Assembly (NCBI RefSeq): GCF_000003815.2
Contig: NC_049993.1
Coordinates: forward strand, 17,564,842 to 17,628,841
DNA from: Branchiostoma floridae
Taxonomy: Eukaryota > Chordata > Leptocardii > Amphioxiformes > Branchiostomatidae
Length of the DNA: 64,000 nucleotides
Direction of reading: 5' to 3'
Shown here: piece after piece, positions 30,113 to 40,739 of the stretch
How positions within the stretch are numbered: the stretch's first letter is position 1
Layout: the number at the start of each line of letters is the position of its first letter
Made by a program: the position numbers and the translations under genes
Notes under the pieces: model-generated
What the model was told of the DNA's origin: nothing
The model's database searches: none
The model's input: only the letters and a program-made list of their open reading frames with translations

Positions 30113-30139
30113 CCGCCGGTGCGAAGTTTTAAAGGAAGG

Positions 30140-30314
30140 ATGGCCACGGAGGCGACCAGTATCGAATGGGACTTCCTCGACAACGACACGGCGATGTTCA
30201 ACGACACGGCCGGCATGCCGCACGTCATGAGGGGGCCAAGTCCGGAGTTTCTCGCCAAAGCAGCGAAGTTCAACCTCTTCTACAACATCATGACTTACTT
30301 CATACTCGTCATAG
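30140..30314 (+). CDS. Receptor 1 exon 1: N-terminus and first half of TM1
   Basis: Encodes residues 1-58 and the first base of codon 59. It ends CTCGTCATAG followed by GTGAGG. The extracellular N-terminus is acidic and has two N-glycosylation sequons. Intron 1 (30315-32350) is the longest of the gene. Confidence 0.88.
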
Positions 30315-33300
30315 GTGAGGACTTCTGACATTTACTATATTTTGCACTAAATATCAATTTAAGTTTTATGTACTAAAGCACGTATTAATTTTTTGTACAT
30401 GCCAAATTCTATTTGTATTGCCATTGATAGCAGGCAAATAAAAGCTAGATAAGACATTTATCTTCTGTCTATCAGAAATAGGTTCACCATGAATGTCATT
30501 GTCTGTTTCAAGATTGTCAGTGAAGCATGTAATACTCCCGTTGGGGGCATTATGTATTCCAATATCACTTTGAAAAGGCTGGAGTTGTTTCAAAGACATG
30601 GTGAAATTTCTTCAAAGCATCTTGCCTTTTTTCAAAAGGTCTATCGACTTAATCAACGAAGCGGTTGTACTCCCATTTGGGAAGGATCTACACCAAGGTT
30701 ACGTTGAAAAATGCTTAGACTGGTACTTTCGTGGGGGGCATTATGATCCTAAGTTTGAGAACTTTATTGAACGACAATTGTACATGGTACATACCTTTAT
30801 GATATAAATAATTTGACTTTCGTAAACTACGGTAAAGCAATAATTCAGATTAAGACTCAGTATCCATAAATTGAATATTGAAAGAGGCAGATACTCCAAC
30901 GTATCCCCTGACCAAAGGTGTGTTACCCACAAAATAAAGGGTAGATAAAAACTGTATAAACTGTAAAAGATCCCTGGTTTAATGATTCAAAGTTATCTCC
31001 TCATCAATTCAGCCTTAGTCTGCTATTCCTTAAATTAAGAACATGTCTAAATTATTGTACAGACTAAAAGGCATTTCTTTTTAAATATAGAGTATATCTT
31101 ATCAAAAAGGTTGCACTAGGTTGCATTGTAAACATGTTACACGAATTAGTAGGTAATCAGTTTACTTGTCAAACTCGGTAGAATGTAAAACAGCATACGT
31201 GCACCTGGGTCAGGTAAACAACAGTCACATACATGTAAATCAGCAATACCACCCTCATTAGAGGAAACAATCGCAAAATGGGTGGGTTGGGTGCTGCACT
31301 CAAAATGTGAAGCTCATTTCTATAACGTCAATGAACAAAAATCTGACGCTAAACAAACTCCAACAAGATACAAACACAGAAGAGTATATTACACAAGTTT
31401 ATAACGTTACCCCCTCCCCACAGAGCAAGGTGTCAATAACAAACACATTTACAAACTGTTAAAAACCGTTGTAATTTCACATTAGATGACTTTCGTAAAA
31501 TACTCCTAGCTTCGCATAGCTACAGTTCAAGACAACAGGTGCAATGTCCGCTTTTAATTCAAAACTTGACTTTTTGGGTTATTTTTCAGATAATTGGGAA
31601 CTTACAAGAACTTACTTACTGGTACTATATCACCTCACTAGTAATATCTGCAAATTAACCACATGGCTCAGCTAGTAAAATCATCGTCTCTCAAGTTTTA
31701 AAAGGGCTGACAAGATATAGACTTACCTTTTATGTACATACCGAGTCGAACTTGTATGCTGTCTGGAAACGACGTCATCGAGACCATAATACTCTTCTGA
31801 CCCGCGGTCAAAGTTCATTCATTATCTGTACCTGATTATCATATAACGTCGCAAAAGTAAACCGTACCCCATTCTACCAGCATGTCTCCGATTAATCCTT
31901 AAGATCGGTAACGTCACGTCACGTGCATGAAAATTATGGATTCTTTACAAAACGTTTGACAGAAACACATTGCCAGCATGATATACAACGTCAGGAATTG
32001 TCTTAACTATCATAATGATAAGCCATTTTATTTGCAAGTTCATGCCCGAAGGCTTGTGGCAAGTACATGATAAAAAGTACATGTACATGATAAAACAGTA
32101 GTTATTATAGAAAGAGACCAGTGGAAATCTAGCGTTGGCTATATCTATGGACATGTTGATTTGGAGTGTATTTTAGGAGCAAATGAAGACGAAGAGTCCC
32201 ACTTTTTCACAGTTTGTGTTTCTGTGTGCTTTTAAGAGAATAGTGGCTTTCTGTTAGTCCCTGAATGTAGGGAATTTTTCATTTTGACCATATCTACTTC
32301 AAAGATGTATTTTCTTCCGTGTAAACGAATCTTACTTGATGTATTTCTAGGAGTCCCCGGCAACGTGTTGTCGTTCGTGGTGATGATGGGCCCGCGGCTG
32401 AGAAAGGCGCCGTCCAGTTTGTACCTGGCCGCCCTGGCCGTGGTGGACACCATCTTCTTACTGACTTCAGTAGGGCTGCAGGTACAGTGTTTCTGATGTG
32501 TTTTTTTTTTTTCTTCTTCAGCGTGTTTGTCTTTTAAACACCGCAAATGATGATCAGATTACGATGTATTATTTTCTGACCACAAGTACAGTGACAATTG
32601 CCGTAATGACCAAAGCCGTTCTTCTTCTTCTTTCGCTTTAGGCTACCAACTTACTGGAGACTTTTGTAACCTACATACCGACTGTATGGTTTGACCCACT
32701 CACACCGGGAAGGTCCCCTATTCTTTTCGATGAGTGTGGCGGGTTCTTTTACGTGCTTGGGGTATGGCTCCCCCCAGACATGAGTGTACCTAGTACACAG
32801 GAGTTAGGCAGATGAAACTAGTTGGATTCTTACTCTACGACTCAGAGGTAGAGTTACTACCCACTTGACCGCTACGAATACTTTCTGTGTCGATTATTTG
32901 AACAGATACTTCACGACGAGGACATCATCCACGCCAGTGACGTGTACTGCAAGCTGACCAAGTTCCTGGTGCGTTCCTCCGGGTACTTGTCTGCCTGGAT
33001 CACCACGGCCTTCACGGTGGAGCGGTACATCGCGGTGTGCCACCCCATGCGCAGGAGCGCGCTCTGCACGATGGACAAGACCAGGAAGGTGAGCACTCAT
33101 CCTTCATTCATTCATTCGTTCGTTCGTTCATTTATTCTTTCATTCATTCACTCACTCTACTCTACTCACTCAGTCACTCACTTATAGTCTACTCACTCAC
33201 TCACTCAGTCTACTCACTCAGTCTACTCACTCAGTCTACTCACTCACTCACATCCTTACTCACTCACTCACTCACTAATTCACTTATCCAGACTCATTCA

Positions 33301-36188
33301 TTCACTCACTCACCCGCTCATGGCTCATCCACTGACTCACTCATTCACTCGCTCACTCTCAATCACTCGCCCATTCACTCCTTAACTCATCTACTTCTTC
33401 ACTCACTCTTATTCACTCATAAGTGACAAAATCATTGTGTGCTTTTGATTGCTGTGACTTGTACTAGCAACAAGCTCTAGCCCCAAATGGTAACGCACAA
33501 ATTAATGAGGCAGAAAATAAGGTCGGCGTCCCCCATCATGTTTGTACTTATTATTAGACTAGCCGGCTGACATATGCCTGGATAACCACATATGATCGGA
33601 TCAATATAACATAATTGGATAACCAGGACGACCTTTCTGCCTGAGGTCAGAAGTGGCTTAGGCTAAATTCTACGACATGATTTCGTACTATTCAGTGGAA
33701 AATTTGGATGAGTCCAATTTTTGTGTGGGTTATTACAGTTCAACTAGCTCGAGAACGACTTCTAAGGACACAGATGAACTTTCAAGTTAAGCCTTTCATA
33801 CACTCACTGCATGTATGGAGGGTGGACGGTTGTGCGGAGAAAAAGTATGCAGTGTATCATCATCTACTGGTGAAAGACTCGTCGATAGATCAATTATACT
33901 GATCTAAGAATCATGATGTAAGAAACCATCAGAGAGTGGCCACATTCTATGTGTTCTACGTACAGACTGAATTGTCTCATTAAGGGTCCTAAAGATTTGA
34001 CTAGCATATTTGCTTCCTGTTACCCTCCCCCCAGGTCCTGCTGGGGATGGTTCTAGTGGTGTGCAGTGTGAGTTGCCTGGAGTTCTGGGCGCAGGTTGAG
34101 CGGGAAAACATGTGCGTGTTCCGCGACCCGCAGACATGGCTCAACATCACCATATACGACATGACGGCGGGCAGGCTCATTCCAACTGCCGCGGTGGGGG
34201 TCATCAACATAGTCATCGTCATCCGGGTTCTACAGGTGTGCGCTTTGTTCTTTTCTATTCTATTCTATTCTGTTCTATTCTATTCTACTCTATTCTATTC
34301 CATTCCTTTCCATTCTATTCCATTGGATTGGATTCGATTCTGCTCTAATTTGTTCTACTCTATTCTGTTCTGTTCTGTTCTATTCGGTATTCTATTCTAT
34401 TCTATTCTATTCTATTCTATTCTATTCTACAGGTGTGTAGTTCATTCTATACTTTTCTCTTCTATTCGATATTCTATTCGGTATTCTAAACCGTATCTAT
34501 ACCGTATCCTCTATTCGGTTGTTGCACACAAAGCAATGGATACCCAACTAACCAGCAATGATTATGCTAGCTAGCCGTCGTGACATAGACATTAATTGCG
34601 TGCGGAAAATTGTCTGTACTTTATTTGGTTGATTTGGCATTTTGTTATATTACTTTGGTTCGCGGCCAGGGATGACCAACTAGCCAGTACCTATTTCAAA
34701 GAGCTAACAAGAATGTGACGAAGGAATTCTTCAAGAAAATGATAAAACTTATACGAACATGTTGCCTTAGCCCACCTTAAGAGTCGGTCCAGTTTTGAAA
34801 GGTCTTCTTCTTCGCTGCATTTTTACAGACACAAAAGAACCGTCAGAACTTGTCCAAGTGTGCCAAGGAGACGGAGAAGCGTCAAAACCAGATCACGGTG
34901 GTCCTGTTCACCGTGTCCACCACCTTCTTCCTCCTCACGGTCCCCCAGTCCGTCTCCGTAGTGTACGACCTCTCCTCGCACGGCGGGCTGCACGGCGGGC
35001 TCCAGGACATCGACGAAGACACCTTGTTCCGCAAGCAGGTCAGAACTTCAAAGACTCTCTGTACCCTTAGGGACTGCTGGCAGTGATTACATGTGTTCGT
35101 ACAATGTGATAAAACCTGATCTAATTAGTTGAATCATTTTAGATGTGATGTAGTTTGTTTATGAGGCATATGTATCTAGTAGTAACCCGTGTACTTGTTG
35201 TAATTCGCATTCGTAATTTAGTTATAATTTGTGTTTGCATAAAAAGCCGCTGCTGTGATTGAAATTAAAAGCCTCCACGACTGCATGCAAGACTGCTTTT
35301 CTTTCGGGTCATTTATGTATTTGTGAAACGAATAGATAAACCAGTCTACTACCACAGGTCACCAACCACACCCTGGCGCTGATGTTCAAGCTCAACTTCT
35401 CCGTCAACTTCATCCTGTACTGCGTGACGGGGCGCCGCTTCAGGGAGGCCTTCCTGCGCATCTTCTGCAGGTGTGGATTCTATTCTATTCTGTTCTATTC
35501 TATTCTATTTTATTCTATTCTATTCTAGTCTACATTATTCTATTCTATTCTATTCTTTTCTATACTGTTCTATTCTATTCTATTTTATTCTATTTTATAC
35601 TGTTCTATTCTATTTTATTCTATTCCATTCAAGTCTAGTCTACACTATTCTGTTCTATTCTGTTCTGTTCTGTTCTATTTTATGCTATTCCGTTCTATTG
35701 TATACTATTATTTCTATTCTATACTACACTATTCTATTTTATTCTATTAGATTTTATTCAATATTATTCTATTCTATTAATGATATTGTTTATTTATATT
35801 CTATTCTATTCTATTCCATTCTATTCTATTCTATTCTATATTTATATTCTTTTCTATTCTATTCCTCTTCAGGTGCCTGCCCGTGGAGTACCGTGGCGGG
35901 AAGAGGGAGCTGCTGTACAAGAGCAGCCGGTTCACTCAGAGCACCCGCTTCTCCAACTACTGCCACGCGGTGCAGCCTGGGTCCGCGTCCACTCCCATGG
36001 GCCTGTCGTGTATCGACCACAGCACCATCTCGCTGCACTCCCTCCATCCACACATGAACTACTCGGTCTCTAAACACTCCAATCTGAGCGTCACCACACC
36101 ACTAACTCCCGCACCGCTGCCGTCAGCTGATTCTGATGCCTCGTCGGCTAAGAATGGGGGCGCCAAGTTTCAGACGTCGCGAGTGTAG
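30140..36188 (+). CDS. Class A GPCR gene 1, seven exons, neuropeptide-receptor type
   Basis: Joining seven exons (30140-30314, 32351-32481, 32906-33088, 34035-34235, 34829-35038, 35358-35470, 35873-36188) gives 1329 nt, a 442-aa protein with every intron GT-AG and phase-consistent. The start ATG lies in AGGATGG, a strong context. The protein has seven hydrophobic segments: GVPGN in TM1 (Asn63), LAALAVVD in TM2 (Asp91), Cys117 and Cys190 for the extracellular disulfide, ERY at 141-143 in place of DRY, Pro213 in TM5, LTVP (266-269) in place of CWxP, and NFILY (317-321) in place of NPxxY. NDT sequons at residues 15 and 21 suggest a glycosylated N-terminus; there is no signal peptide. The best family guess is FMRFamide-receptor-like or GPR139/142-like peptide receptor at the plasma membrane. 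The ligand is unknown and the subfamily call is weak. A tail-to-tail paralogue lies at 40389-46253. Confidence 0.9.
30315..32350 (+). other. Intron 1 of receptor 1
   Basis: 2,036 bp, GTGAGG to TTCTAG. It is mostly unique AT-rich sequence. A probable - strand retroelement 3' end (32020-32105) is the only repeat I recognise. ORFs here are short and lack motifs. Confidence 0.85.
32020..32105 (-). mobile_element. Probable retroelement 3' end
   Basis: TTTATTTGCAAGTTCATGCC, CGAAGGCTTGTGGCAAGTAC match TTTATTTGCAAGTTCGTGCC, CGAGGGCTAACTGCAAGTAC at 57123-57185. On the - strand it reads GGGC(A/T)(C/T)GAACTTGCAAATAAA, a polyadenylation-type end. Two copies in this window. Confidence 0.55.
32351..32481 (+). 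CDS. Receptor 1 exon 2: TM1-TM2
   Basis: Residues 59-102. Contains GVPGN, the first intracellular loop GPRLRKAPSS and LAALAVVD of TM2. Flanked by TTCTAG and GTACAG. The phase-1 start completes codon 59. No counterpart was found for the paralogue in this window. Confidence 0.92.
32640..32880. repeat. Probable dispersed repeat in intron 2
   Basis: CCCTATTCTTTTCGATGAGTG, TGGCGGGTTCTTTTACGTGC and GAGTTACTACCCACTTGACC look like a mobile, mutated coding or structured remnant rather than intron sequence. I recognise it only as a repeat of a type common in invertebrate genomes. There is no second copy in this window. Confidence 0.3.
32906..33088 (+). CDS. Receptor 1 exon 3: ECL1, TM3 and ERY motif
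   Basis: Residues 103-163, 183 nt, phase 0 at both ends. Carries Cys117 and FTVERYIAVCHP. The central 141 bp (32927-33067) differ at only two positions, both silent, from exon 3 of the inverted paralogue. Intron donor GTGAGC. Confidence 0.96.
33095..33425 (+). repeat. (TTCA)n/(CTCA)n tetranucleotide expansion in intron 3
   Basis: Begins seven bases after the exon 3 donor. Imperfect TTCA, TTCG and CTCA repeats fill about 330 bp. The Ser/His-rich ORFs over it are read-through of the repeat. Confidence 0.95.
33695..33745. mobile_element. Half-copy of the 26524-26632 MITE terminus
   Basis: GAGTCCAATTTTTGTGTGGG followed by TTATTAC matches the right arm of the 109-bp MITE. The left arm is not visible. 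Confidence 0.5.
34035..34235 (+). CDS. Receptor 1 exon 4: TM4, ECL2, TM5
   Basis: 67 codons, residues 164-230, phase 0. Includes LEFWAQVE, the loop Cys190, the sequon NIT (201-203) and RLIPTAAVG of TM5. Same length (201 nt) as exon 4 of the paralogue. Donor GTGTGC runs straight into a pyrimidine microsatellite. Confidence 0.95.
34243..34500 (+). repeat. (TTCTA)n pentanucleotide expansion in intron 4
   Basis: TTCTA/TTCTG/TTCCA units. TCTACAGGTGTG from the exon 4 edge (34229-34240) reappears at 34426-34437 inside it, a possible local duplication. The coding-looking FYSILFYS translation is an artefact. Confidence 0.93.
34829..35038 (+). CDS. Receptor 1 exon 5: ICL3, TM6, ECL3
   Basis: 70 codons, residues 231-300, phase 0. 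The basic loop with ETEKRQNQ leads into TM6 (FTVSTTFFLLTVPQ). The usual CWxP tryptophan is absent. The paralogue splits this exon in two after codon 21. Confidence 0.94.
35358..35470 (+). CDS. Receptor 1 exon 6: TM7 and start of the C-tail
   Basis: Residues 301-337 and two bases of codon 338. NFSVNFILYC replaces NPxxY, then GRRFREAF of helix 8. Ends CTGCAG before GTGTGG, and codon 338 (Arg) is completed by the first base of exon 7. The paralogue has no intron at this point. Confidence 0.93.
35475..35870 (+). repeat. (ATTCT)n expansion filling intron 6
   Basis: Nearly all of the 402-bp intron is ATTCT-type repeat, up to the acceptor CCTCTTCAG. It is similar in composition to the repeat in intron 4. 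Confidence 0.95.
35873..36188 (+). CDS. Receptor 1 exon 7: cytoplasmic C-tail
   Basis: Completes codon 338 and encodes residues 339-442 to TAG. Cys337 and Cys339 next to helix 8 are candidate palmitoylation sites. The rest is Ser/Thr-rich, as expected for arrestin or kinase regulation. Its last ~60 coding bases are duplicated in the 3' UTR. Confidence 0.92.
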
Positions 36189-36480
36189 AACTTTATCTCT
36201 GCTAGTATCCAATCATGGATTACCAAACAGCCCTAAACATTCATTGAGCTATGAGGGACTTGGACTTTAGTCATGCTCGTTTTTAGAAAATGAGGCTCAG
36301 CGGAAAGCTGATTCTGATGCCTGGTCGGCTAAGAATGTGGGCGGCAAGTTTCAGACGTCGTAAGTGTAGAAACTCTAGTTTCCAACTCATGGATTACCAA
36401 ACAGCCCTATTTAGAAGAACTATGAGAGTCTTGTATTTGTGTCATGTAAACCTTTAGAAGATGATGCTCATCGGAAAGAA
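36125..36480 (+). repeat. Tandem duplication of the receptor 1 coding end and 3' UTR
   Basis: AGCTGATTCTGATGCCT, GTCGGCTAAGAATG, GCAAGTTTCAGACGTCG and ATGGATTACCAAACAGCCCT occur at 36125 and again at 36306, with an offset of about 181 bp. The second copy lies after the stop and is diverged, so it is a non-coding relic. Confidence 0.88.
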
Positions 36481-37480
36481 TTTATCCATCAGTTAAATGT
36501 GCTCATTAAAGCCTTGGTAACATTTGTCAACCAGGGCCCGACCGAGCCGCTTTCTGGAAGGACAAGTAGGATATAAAAGACACCAAATGACACAAAATGT
36601 AAAAAGAATAGTCGTGGGTATCATGTAATCTGTATGCTTTTCGTATACATTTCTATTTTTTTAGTATAATTTTCGTCTCTTGTAAAGCCATAAATCTTGG
36701 TGTAATTTTGGAACAAGGGGGGGGGGGGGGATTTACAAAGCTATTCAGCTTTAGATCAAGACTGAGGCCCGGGCTAATAAATTCAGGCGCCCGATGCAGA
36801 AGTTTCATGTACCCTTGACAGAATCATATCATGTGTTTGTTTGTGGACATTGGCGTCTCAATGTCTTCGCTGTTGATCGGAAATCATCCACATGGCTTAA
36901 TGTGACTTTCTGTGGCGTTTGTAGCTGTTATCTGTGAGTACTTAGTTCACAAAAAAACAGGTGGATATTCAGGATATTTTTCATGAATATAAAGAACAAT
37001 TGAATCAATTGTATCTATGTCCATTTCTAGAAATGTATTTTTATGGGTATTGTTGTTGAAGTTATAAAGTTGTGTAGTCTCATATTATGATGCCGCATAG
37101 AATTACACTATAAATATAATTAAATAGGAGACGGGATTTGAATATCAAAAGAATATAATGATGTGACTGTTCTTTTCAATTGGATGAAAACTCACAATGT
37201 ATAGTTGTACTGCGTTGGTCAGCTGGTTTGGCCGTTTTGAATAATGTGTTTGACATCGATATATCTTGAGAAGGTATTATCAAATTTGATGTGCCATAAG
37301 CGTGTGAAGTATATGTGGTTATCATATGATATTTTGATTGTATAAATGGCATTACAAAAACAACATCAGATTATATGTATGTTATATATGTGTGTGTGGC
37401 GTTTGATATTTGCTGTGCATTATTATGTAAGATTTACTTGAAATTTTAATGTCCTGTGATTTGAATGAAATTGGAATAAA
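36481..37480 (+). other. Probable 3' UTR of receptor 1
   Basis: AT-rich with no ORF. It has a 15-G run at 36717-36730. AATAAA at 37475-37480 is the best polyadenylation signal; another AATAAA is near 36776. The extent of the transcript is inference. Confidence 0.45.
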
Positions 37481-37540
37481 CAAGAAAAATTTAATAACTC
37501 TTGCTTGGTTTTGAATTGTTTTGCTTGTGTTTTTCTTGTG

Positions 37541-37700
37541 TTTGTGTGTGTATGTGTGTGGGGTAGTGTGTGTGTGTGTGTCTGTGGTGGTGTGTGTGTG
37601 TGTGTGTGTCTGTGGTAGTGTGTGTGTGTGTGTGTCTGTGGTAGTGTGTTTGTTTGTATGTGTCTGTGGTAGTGTGTGTTTGTGTCCGTGTTAGTGTGTA
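37541..37700. repeat. (TG)n-rich microsatellite
   Basis: GTGTGTGT runs separated by CTGTGGTAG(T). The His/Thr ORF on the - strand is its translation. Confidence 0.95.
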
Positions 37701-37719
37701 TGGTCTTTAGCACACAACC

Positions 37720-39954
37720 ACTCCATGAACTGCCAGGCCAAGTAGATCAATTCTTTTTAACAATTAAAGCCGTCTTTTGGCCCTGATATTTGATTTATGA
37801 CGCTCTCAGCTATACTGACTCCGTTGTGGAAATTTACAGTTCCAAAAGTTCTTTCATTGAAGAGATTCATTAGTAACGTACACAATGCACAGAGCTGCGA
37901 GAACTAGGTCACTTCGTGAACAAAATGGACTGATAGTCATGGAAAATTTGTAGCCACGTGTTTTTCCCTTTACAAAGTAGTCACCGCTTGATAAAAAATC
38001 TATTAACAAAAGCTCTTTAATTCTACTACGTCATTCCGGACGTATTTCAGCCAACAATGGCTTCATAATCCTCCATCCCATCGGCCACAAAATGATCGGC
38101 CACTACTGGATGAGTAAGGTTTATGTAAGCTTCCCGTGGCAAAAAGATTGACATTTTAACAGCCGAAACCCCATAAAAGTACAGATTGCTCCCATGAAGC
38201 TCGCGTTAATGGCGCACTAAAAGGCCACTGCCATCAGGGGGGTCATTAAGGTCGCGACCTATGACCTGTTCTTTTCTCCACACTCAAAAGGGTCATAGAG
38301 GTCACCAAACATTTGCACTTGAATATGAGCGTTTCACTACGACTGATTGTGGCCAGGAGTAAATGTGCAAAAATTATTGGGCGCAACTCGTACACAGAGC
38401 AGCGCCAGCATTGTATTGGCAAGACATAAAAGTCTTTCAACAGGTATTTAAGTGGGTAGCATGATAATGACTATTACTATGTTATGTGTGGCACTGCCTC
38501 ATGTGTGGTAATAGTAGCATTTTTCAAGTCATCATCATCATCGGCGTCCGCTCGTGGCCGATCGAGTATGAGTTCATGTCAAGCCAGCCTTTGTTAGTTC
38601 TGGCATGAAAGCCTTTGCGTGACTTTGTTTAAGGTGGATCGCAGGATGCGGCCTGGGACCCACGCACTTTGGGAATTTGCAGCCATTTTTCAAGTGGAAG
38701 TGTGCTAAATCACTTACCCTGAAGGACACGTTGAAGAGGGCGATGGGCCAGAAATGTGTGGATGTCTTCTACTTGTCACTGGGACTCTGAGCGATTTTTT
38801 GTCGCCAGAATAAGAGCTGAGCTTCATGGGTGCATTCCTGTTCTGATCCAATAACATACTCTAGCCAACGAATCTAAAACACCCCCTAGCGAGAATCGTC
38901 TTTTATGACAGAGTGAGCGGAAATGTAAGTCGTGATAACGTGCAGACCATAATTATTCATAATTACTGTCAGTTTATATAATAACAACACTGATAATGGA
39001 AAATACTATCAACGTCAACATCGGTTTTGATCAGACGTTATACAATCTTCACCATGGCTTTTTTCTGTCTTGAATGAATGAACTCACTTAACATCACCAA
39101 CAATAATGTGTAGATTTACACTCATATCTATAACTTTCCAAAACACAGGCAAGCGCTTTGAATACAGCACATACGGTATTATTTCCTCAACTGTACTGAC
39201 ACCTGACATTCTAAGCCACGAATTTACATTCAGCTTCTCTTAACATATTTTCGCCAGGTCACGTGTCACATATGGCTCCATGACTCGAACAGATCTGAAT
39301 ATATCTTATCACGTGACAACTCTCGCAAGTCACAATGCAAAAATGGCTAGGTAAATACATGAAATTTTGTTTTGTTTGTAGAAAAAGATTATTAAAAAAA
39401 ACAGGTTTGGCCGCATCTGGTTGTAAAACGGTATTACAGTTTCTATTTTGTAGTTTGTAGTTCGATAATTTGCCTTAATTCTTACTGCACAAAATATTCC
39501 TTTGTCTATTTTCTATCTTGTAGTTGACTGCACGAAAGTTATCAACGAAGCTTTCATACTTTAAAGCTCTCCAATGCAACGTCCCCAAGTTTAATGTAAT
39601 CCTTCACATCTAAACTATCCATGTCTATGGGGATACGCTAGAAAACATATCATAATTTCACATATCATAATTTCAACACACATTTTTTTCAAAATTGGAG
39701 GAATACGTAACTCGGCGGAAAAATGTTAATTATGTTTTATCTTCACGGAAGATAAACATATTTTGTTTGCTCTGTTTCTTCTTCTTCTCCAAACAAATAA
39801 GGTCAACGACCTGGACCAGACATCTGTCACCATGGTTACCGGTAAAGTAGCAGGCACCCTGTGGTGTTCGGTTACATAATGTAGCAAATGGCTTAGCACA
39901 GAGCTAGAGGGCACAGGTCACTAGATAATAATGAATAAACATACAGTAGTCAGT
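37720..39954. other. Intergenic region between the tail-to-tail receptors
   Basis: No gene is recognised. CATCATCATCATC at 38525-38540 followed by GGCGTCCGCTCG and GGCCTGGGACCCACGCACTT (to 38690) may be the - strand end of a (GAT)n-tailed retroelement, weakly supported. A short direct repeat TTTCACATATCATAA occurs at 39656-39680. Confidence 0.4.
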
Positions 39955-39962
39955 GTTAGACT

Positions 39963-40318
39963 CAGGGCTCTAGCAAGCGTCCGTTTTTCCGTCAATTGAC
40001 AGAAATTTGCTGCGTGTGACTGGCGGAAAAATTTTAAAACAAATCCGGGTTGACGGACAAAAATCCTTGGTGGAAGCTTAGTGACATGCGGCTTGGGGAC
40101 GCCGTCCACGGCCGTAAAAGCCACACACTGTGTGTTTTGCTATTGTTATTATTGTTGACGATGTGTGTCGGCGCCCTTTTGCATACGATAATCTCATTAA
40201 AAACCAGTTTTTCAAGGTCTCAATTCAGTCTCTCTGACTCCTGGAATAGTGTTTTCGCGGTTTTCGCGACAATGGGAATTGGCTGACGGAAAAAAAATTC
40301 GAGCTGGCTAGAGCCCTG
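39963..40318. mobile_element. hAT MITE with 8-bp target duplication
   Basis: Exact inverted ends CAGGGCTCTAGC and GCTAGAGCCCTG, flanked by GTTAGACT on both sides (39955-39962, 40319-40326). An 8-bp duplication and CAGGG ends identify a non-autonomous hAT element of 356 bp. It lies just downstream of the stop of receptor 2, perhaps in its 3' UTR. Confidence 0.95.
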
Positions 40319-40388
40319 GTTAGACTACAATATGTGAAGGTGAACCTTGTATATATTTTGTTTGCAAATGTCACATTTCTAGTGAAAG

Positions 40389-40739
40389 TTACACTTCTGT
40401 TACCGCAGCACAATCAGAATCAGGTCCGTTTTCAGAGCTTGTTCTGTGGTTCCTGCCTTCGTCACTCTTCTCGTGGAGGACCTGAGAGTTGAAAGGCGTT
40501 CGTGACGTCATGTAGCGGCGGCGATCGAACGCGCTGAGTTCCCTGGAGCCCGGCAGGTTCGCAAACACGGCGGTGTTTACAGGGTTCATCTGTAGGTCCT
40601 CCACCTCGTACTGAGTCCGCACACAGCGGCACAGCACGTCCACTACCACCTCCCGGAACCGCCTCCCCGTCAGGGAGTACAGGATGAAGTTGATGGCAAA
40701 GTTTAGCTTGAACATCAGACCGAGGGTGAAGGCGATGAC
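40389..40739 (-). CDS. Receptor 2 last exon: TM7, helix 8 and C-tail
   Basis: 116 codons and stop. Combines the parts coded by exons 6 and 7 of receptor 1: NFAINFILYS, GRRFREVV, then DVLCRCVR continues without the intron found after CR in receptor 1. The acceptor on the - strand is TATGGCAG. Confidence 0.92.
   Translation of the reverse strand, partial: VIAFTLGLMFKLNFAINFILYSLTGRRFREVVVDVLCRCVRTQYEVEDLQMNPVNTAVFANLPGSRELSAFDRRRYMTSRTPFNSQVLHEKSDEGRNHRTSSENGPDSDCAAVTEV

Noticed and set aside
32894-33100. Antisense ORF matching a + ORF at 46056-46271
   Set aside because: The two look like a conserved protein pair, but both are the antisense shadows of the near-identical exon 3 cores of the two receptors.
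33037-33426. 129-codon + ORF rich in Ser, His, Leu and Thr after exon 3
   Set aside because: It is read-through of exon 3 in a wrong frame into the (TTCA/CTCA)n repeat of intron 3. The composition is that of the repeat.
34047-34574. 175-codon + ORF containing receptor sequence and FYSILFYS
   Set aside because: Exon 4 read through its donor into the intron 4 microsatellite. The exon ends at 34235.
35473-36057. 194-codon + ORF of ILFYS repeats
   Set aside because: Translation of the (ATTCT)n intron 6, running out of frame into exon 7.
37423-37713. His/Thr-rich - strand ORF
   Set aside because: Complement of the (TG)n microsatellite.
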